Shown here: positions 4,119-5,857 of the stretch, piece by piece
Numbering within the stretch: the first letter of the stretch is position 1
Layout: each line of letters begins with the position of its first letter
Assembly (NCBI GenBank): GCA_030618315.1
Contig: JAUXDO010000076.1
Span: 1 to 5,857 of the forward strand
Origin: Candidatus Peregrinibacteria bacterium
Lineage (GTDB): Bacteria; Patescibacteriota; Gracilibacteria; UM-FILTER-43-11
DNA length: 5,857 nt
Reading direction: 5' to 3'
Notes under the pieces: model-generated
Told to the model about the DNA's origin: nothing
Database searches by the model: none
What the model saw: only the letters and a program-made list of their open reading frames with translations
Position numbers and translations under genes: made by a program

Positions 4119-4721
4119 ATGGACGATCAAATAGACCCAAATGCTATTAATCCTCAAGGACAAGGTGCTCAGCCCCAGCCTAGCGGCGGGCAGGCAACTG
4201 GTGGACAACCAGCAGGAGATCAAGGTGCTCAGCCAGCAGGCGGACAGCCACCAGCAGGAGACCAAGGTGCACAAGCAGGTGGTGCTAAAAAGGATTTAAG
4301 CGGAATAATGGAGGAGAATGTTGATATAAGCGGACTTGTTGCGAATGCAGGTAATCAACAGTCTATTGCTGATTTTATTGCTTCTGTTAAGATTCCGGAG
4401 CATCCAAATACTAAATTTGATGAGAAGAATTTTGTTGAACTTCTAGCTGGTTCAATATCTCTTACAATGACAGAAAAAAAGAGGATTATTGAAGCTATTC
4501 CACAATTATCACAGTTTCAGATAGATGAATTAATGAAGATATTTCAGGAAGAAAAAGGTAAGTTTGCTGAATTAGAAAAGAAGCATGCTGAGCAAGTCAA
4601 ACAGCTGGAAGAACAGCATAAGGAAGGGTTTGTTGATGAAAAAGCTAAAGCTGAAGAAGAGGTTGCTAAGGCTAAGGAAGATCAGGAGGCTGAGGATTTG
4701 AAGAAGAAATTGGGGCTTTAA
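4119..4721 (+). CDS. Hypothetical protein with Gln/Gly/Pro/Ala-rich N-terminus and charged coiled-coil C-terminus
   Basis: I do not assign a function to this 200-residue protein. Residues 12-56 are low-complexity, made of Q, G, P, A, D and S with no lysine, arginine or large hydrophobic residue, and include two copies of AGDQGAQ (32-38 and 46-52); this region is almost surely disordered. Residues 57-140 look folded and helical, with FVELLAGSISLTMTEKKRII (105-124) and QLSQFQIDELMKIF (129-142). Residues about 143-198 are rich in E, K, A and Q and look like a coiled coil or long single helix. There is no signal peptide or membrane segment, so a cytoplasmic protein is expected. A good extended -10 promoter precedes it. 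The TAA stop is directly followed by the left inverted repeat of the four-helix-bundle unit. Confidence 0.8.
   Translation: MDDQIDPNAINPQGQGAQPQPSGGQATGGQPAGDQGAQPAGGQPPAGDQGAQAGGAKKDLSGIMEENVDISGLVANAGNQQSIADFIASVKIPEHPNTKFDEKNFVELLAGSISLTMTEKKRIIEAIPQLSQFQIDELMKIFQEEKGKFAELEKKHAEQVKQLEEQHKEGFVDEKAKAEEEVAKAKEDQEAEDLKKKLGL
4161..4280 (+). repeat. In-frame tandem repeats in the 4119 gene
   Basis: The 23-bp segment 4209-4231 recurs at 4251-4273 with two differences, a 42-bp period equal to 14 codons. CAAGGTGCTCAGCC at 4161-4174 recurs exactly at 4221-4234, a 60-bp distance equal to 20 codons. Because the periods are multiples of three, the copies encode repeated GDQGAQ-type peptides and can vary in number without breaking the frame. 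Confidence 0.75.
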
Positions 4722-4722
4722 T

Positions 4723-4749
4723 TTCTGATTTCGGATTTCAGATTTCTGA
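4723..4749 (+). repeat. Left inverted repeat flanking the four-helix-bundle gene
   Basis: This 27-bp copy begins TTCTGATTTCGG and matches the reverse complement of 5241-5267 at 26 of 27 positions. Internally it has a 7-bp period (CTGATTT, CGGATTT, CAGATTT, CTGATTC from 4725). It starts one base after the stop codon of the 4119 gene. Confidence 0.8.
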
Positions 4750-4770
4750 TTCGATTTGATATTTTTCATT

Positions 4771-4798
4771 TTGGATTTTTTTTGATTTATGTTATATT
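4771..4798 (+). promoter_or_regulatory. Putative promoter of the four-helix-bundle gene
   Basis: A -10 TATATT (4793-4798, 5/6) carries an extended -10 TGT (4790-4792). A weak -35 TTGGAT (4771-4776) lies 16 bp upstream. It sits inside the inverted repeats, so the enclosed gene would have its own promoter. The surrounding sequence is T-rich, which raises the chance of a false match. Confidence 0.4.
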
Positions 4799-4838
4799 TC
4801 CGTCTCGTATTGAATTTAATGAATAACTTAGTATTAAA

Positions 4839-5210
4839 ATGAATAAAGAAGAATTAGAAAGGAGAACACTGGAATTCAGCAAAAACTTGATTAGGGTAAT
4901 AAATATGCTACCTAAGAATCAGGTTAATATTCGAATCAGTTGTCAGGTTATTGATTCTGGGACAAGTATTGGGGCAAATTATAGAGAAGCAAATGCCTCA
5001 GAATCTCCTAAGGATTTCAAACATAAGATTAATTTATCTTTTAAAGAAGCCAAAGAAACGAAATACTGGCTTGATATTTTAATATCCTACAATTCGGAAT
5101 TCGTTAGTGAATTGTCAGTTTTACATAAAGAGTCTGATGAACTTATGCGCATTTTTGGAAAAGCAGTAACTACTTGCCGAAATAACGCAAAAATGCAGAA
5201 TCGCAGATAA
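4839..5210 (+). CDS. Four-helix-bundle protein of the 23S rRNA intervening-sequence family
   Basis: This 123-residue protein matches the four-helix-bundle family first seen as ORFs in 23S rRNA intervening sequences. Key signs are the early R-x3-F helix (9-13), the Q-x6-GTSIGANYREA block (36-51), the ASESPKDFKHK stretch (53-63) and the SFKEAKETKYWL helix (67-78). The related Avd protein works with diversity-generating retroelement reverse transcriptases, but no reverse transcriptase, template repeat or rRNA is in this window, so the role of this stand-alone copy is unknown; nucleic-acid binding is plausible. Relatives often have 115-125 residues, so it looks complete. The ATG at 4839 follows an AT-rich leader without a Shine-Dalgarno sequence. 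The gene is enclosed by 27-bp inverted repeats and sits between two genes that end against those repeats. Confidence 0.88.
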   Translation: MNKEELERRTLEFSKNLIRVINMLPKNQVNIRISCQVIDSGTSIGANYREANASESPKDFKHKINLSFKEAKETKYWLDILISYNSEFVSELSVLHKESDELMRIFGKAVTTCRNNAKMQNRR

Positions 5211-5240
5211 GAATGTTAAATTTTGAATCTTAAATGGGAT

Positions 5241-5267
5241 TCAGAAATCCGAAATCCGAAATCAGAA
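5241..5267 (-). repeat. Right inverted repeat flanking the four-helix-bundle gene
   Basis: This is the inverted partner of 4723-4749, with one mismatch in 27 bp, and it has the same heptad period on the minus strand. It ends five bases beyond the clpC-like stop codon. With the left copy it delimits a 545-bp unit (4723-5267). Neither copy is self-complementary, so neither is a terminator hairpin by itself. Confidence 0.8.
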
Positions 5268-5272
5268 TTATA

Positions 5273-5857
5273 TTACTTTTTTACAGCTACTTTTTTTGGT
5301 GCCGCCTTTTTCTTTATCTGCACATTAATACCACTAAACTTGAATTTTTTTCCGTCAATATCAATCTTAATATGGGAGCCATCCTTAAATATTCCCTCCA
5401 GCATATGTTCTGCGATAGGATCTTCAATTAAGTCCTGGATTTTTCTGCGGACAGGTCTGGCACCATATTCTGGTTTATAGCTAAGTTCAGCGAGTAATTC
5501 GATAGCTTGTGGAGTTGCTTCTATAGTTATTTTTTTCTCTTTAAGCCTATCTCCAAGCTCTTTAAGCTGAAGCTTAACAATGTCCTGAATACATTCGTTA
5601 TTAAGAGGTCTGAATACAATTGTCTTATCTATACGGTTAAGGAATTCAGGTCGGAAATGATCTTTTAGTTCCTTTAATACCTGTTCCTTTTTTTCTTCAA
5701 AATCTTCTTCAGCGGCTTTTAATTTATCGCTTGAAAGATTAAATCCAATTTTGGTTGCTTCTTTAGTAAGTTGTTTAGCGCCAAGGTTGCTTGTCATTAT
5801 AATAATAGTGTTTCTAAAATCGACCTTTTTACCTTTTGCATCTGTTAAATAACCGTC
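5273..5857 (-). CDS. clpC: ATP-dependent Clp protease ATP-binding subunit ClpC-like, C-terminal part
   Basis: The frame enters from the right window edge and runs 194 residues to a TAA at 5273; the N-terminal domains and Walker motifs lie outside. It opens with DGYLTDAKGKKVDFRNTIIIMTSN, the sensor-1 region of the second AAA+ module of Hsp100 unfoldases. FRPEFLNRID (visible residues 68-77) carries the arginine finger, and YGARPVRR (131-138) the sensor-2 arginine. The C-terminal D2-small domain follows. ClpB shares these motifs; the KIGF stretch after SNLGA and the RKIQDLIEDPIAE region favour ClpC, which feeds unfolded proteins to ClpP. The tail is lysine-rich (KKKAAPKKVAVKK), an extension I do not expect in model ClpC proteins. 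It converges on the four-helix-bundle gene. Confidence 0.88.
   Translation of the reverse strand, partial: DGYLTDAKGKKVDFRNTIIIMTSNLGAKQLTKEATKIGFNLSSDKLKAAEEDFEEKKEQVLKELKDHFRPEFLNRIDKTIVFRPLNNECIQDIVKLQLKELGDRLKEKKITIEATPQAIELLAELSYKPEYGARPVRRKIQDLIEDPIAEHMLEGIFKDGSHIKIDIDGKKFKFSGINVQIKKKAAPKKVAVKK

Noticed and set aside
4020..4274. Minus-strand open frame opposite the repeats of the 4119 gene
   Set aside because: It is Cys/Ser/Trp/Leu-rich and arises from the complementary strand of a Gln/Gly/Pro/Ala coding repeat. It also crosses a likely promoter.
4572..4769. Minus-strand open frame opposite the end of the 4119 gene
   Set aside because: Its Leu/Phe/Ser-rich translation is the antisense of a Glu/Lys-rich coiled coil and runs into the inverted repeat.
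4723..5267. Diversity-generating retroelement accessory (Avd) reading of the four-helix-bundle gene
   Set aside because: No reverse transcriptase, template/variable repeat pair or rRNA is in the window, so the broader family name is used.
5223..5480. Plus-strand open frames opposite the clpC-like gene
   Set aside because: They overlap the inverted repeat and the strongly conserved ClpC C-terminus. Their Phe-rich translation is a typical antisense by-product.
1..5857. CRISPR array, tRNA, rRNA or recoded UGA stop codons
   Set aside because: The repeats found are too short and too irregular for a CRISPR array. No tRNA or rRNA signature was seen. The recognised proteins read through in the standard code with TAA or TAG stops.

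Overview
This window looks like a piece of a low-GC bacterial chromosome, most likely from the Candidate Phyla Radiation (Patescibacteria, Parcubacteria-like). That placement is inference. It rests on very small single-domain enzymes, short AT-rich leaders with no clear Shine-Dalgarno sequence, intergenic arrays of 7-bp repeats mixed with GC-rich palindromes, and a stand-alone four-helix-bundle (23S rRNA intervening-sequence type) gene. Every complete gene ends in TAA except one that ends in TAG. No rRNA, tRNA, CRISPR array or integrase/transposase gene is visible, and no gene-free stretch exceeds 170 bases.

Left part (1-1262): the N-terminus of a membrane-anchored family 5 solute-binding protein and secG run leftward. 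They are divergent from comF, a phosphoribosyltransferase-fold competence protein. The 129-bp divergent region holds a promoter for each side, and a perfect 16-bp palindrome lies across the spacer of the comF promoter. Middle part (1263-3268): purQ, the FGAM synthase glutaminase subunit, carries an unusual C-terminal domain of about 165 residues. It is followed by a minimal SpoU/TrmH-type RNA methyltransferase. Leftward-running genes at 3263-3951 are aroQ (chorismate mutase) and then panD (aspartate 1-decarboxylase); panD meets the methyltransferase gene stop codon to stop codon.

Right part (3952-5857): a repeat-rich 167-bp divergent region leads into an unrecognised gene whose protein has a Gln/Gly/Pro/Ala-rich N-terminus and a charged, coiled-coil-like C-terminus. 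Next comes a four-helix-bundle gene enclosed by 27-bp inverted repeats (26/27 identical). The window ends in the C-terminal part of a ClpC-like Hsp100 ATPase read leftward.

The genes do not form one pathway. They are housekeeping functions: secretion, DNA uptake, purine, aromatic amino acid and beta-alanine synthesis, RNA modification and proteostasis. The most interesting material is between them: heptad-period arrays placed at stop codons, a dispersed GC-rich palindrome found three times, a 13-bp motif shared by two leaders, and an array of the intergenic type lying inside the purQ reading frame exactly where the canonical PurQ domain ends. The best candidates for something undescribed are the IR-flanked four-helix-bundle unit and the extended PurQ.
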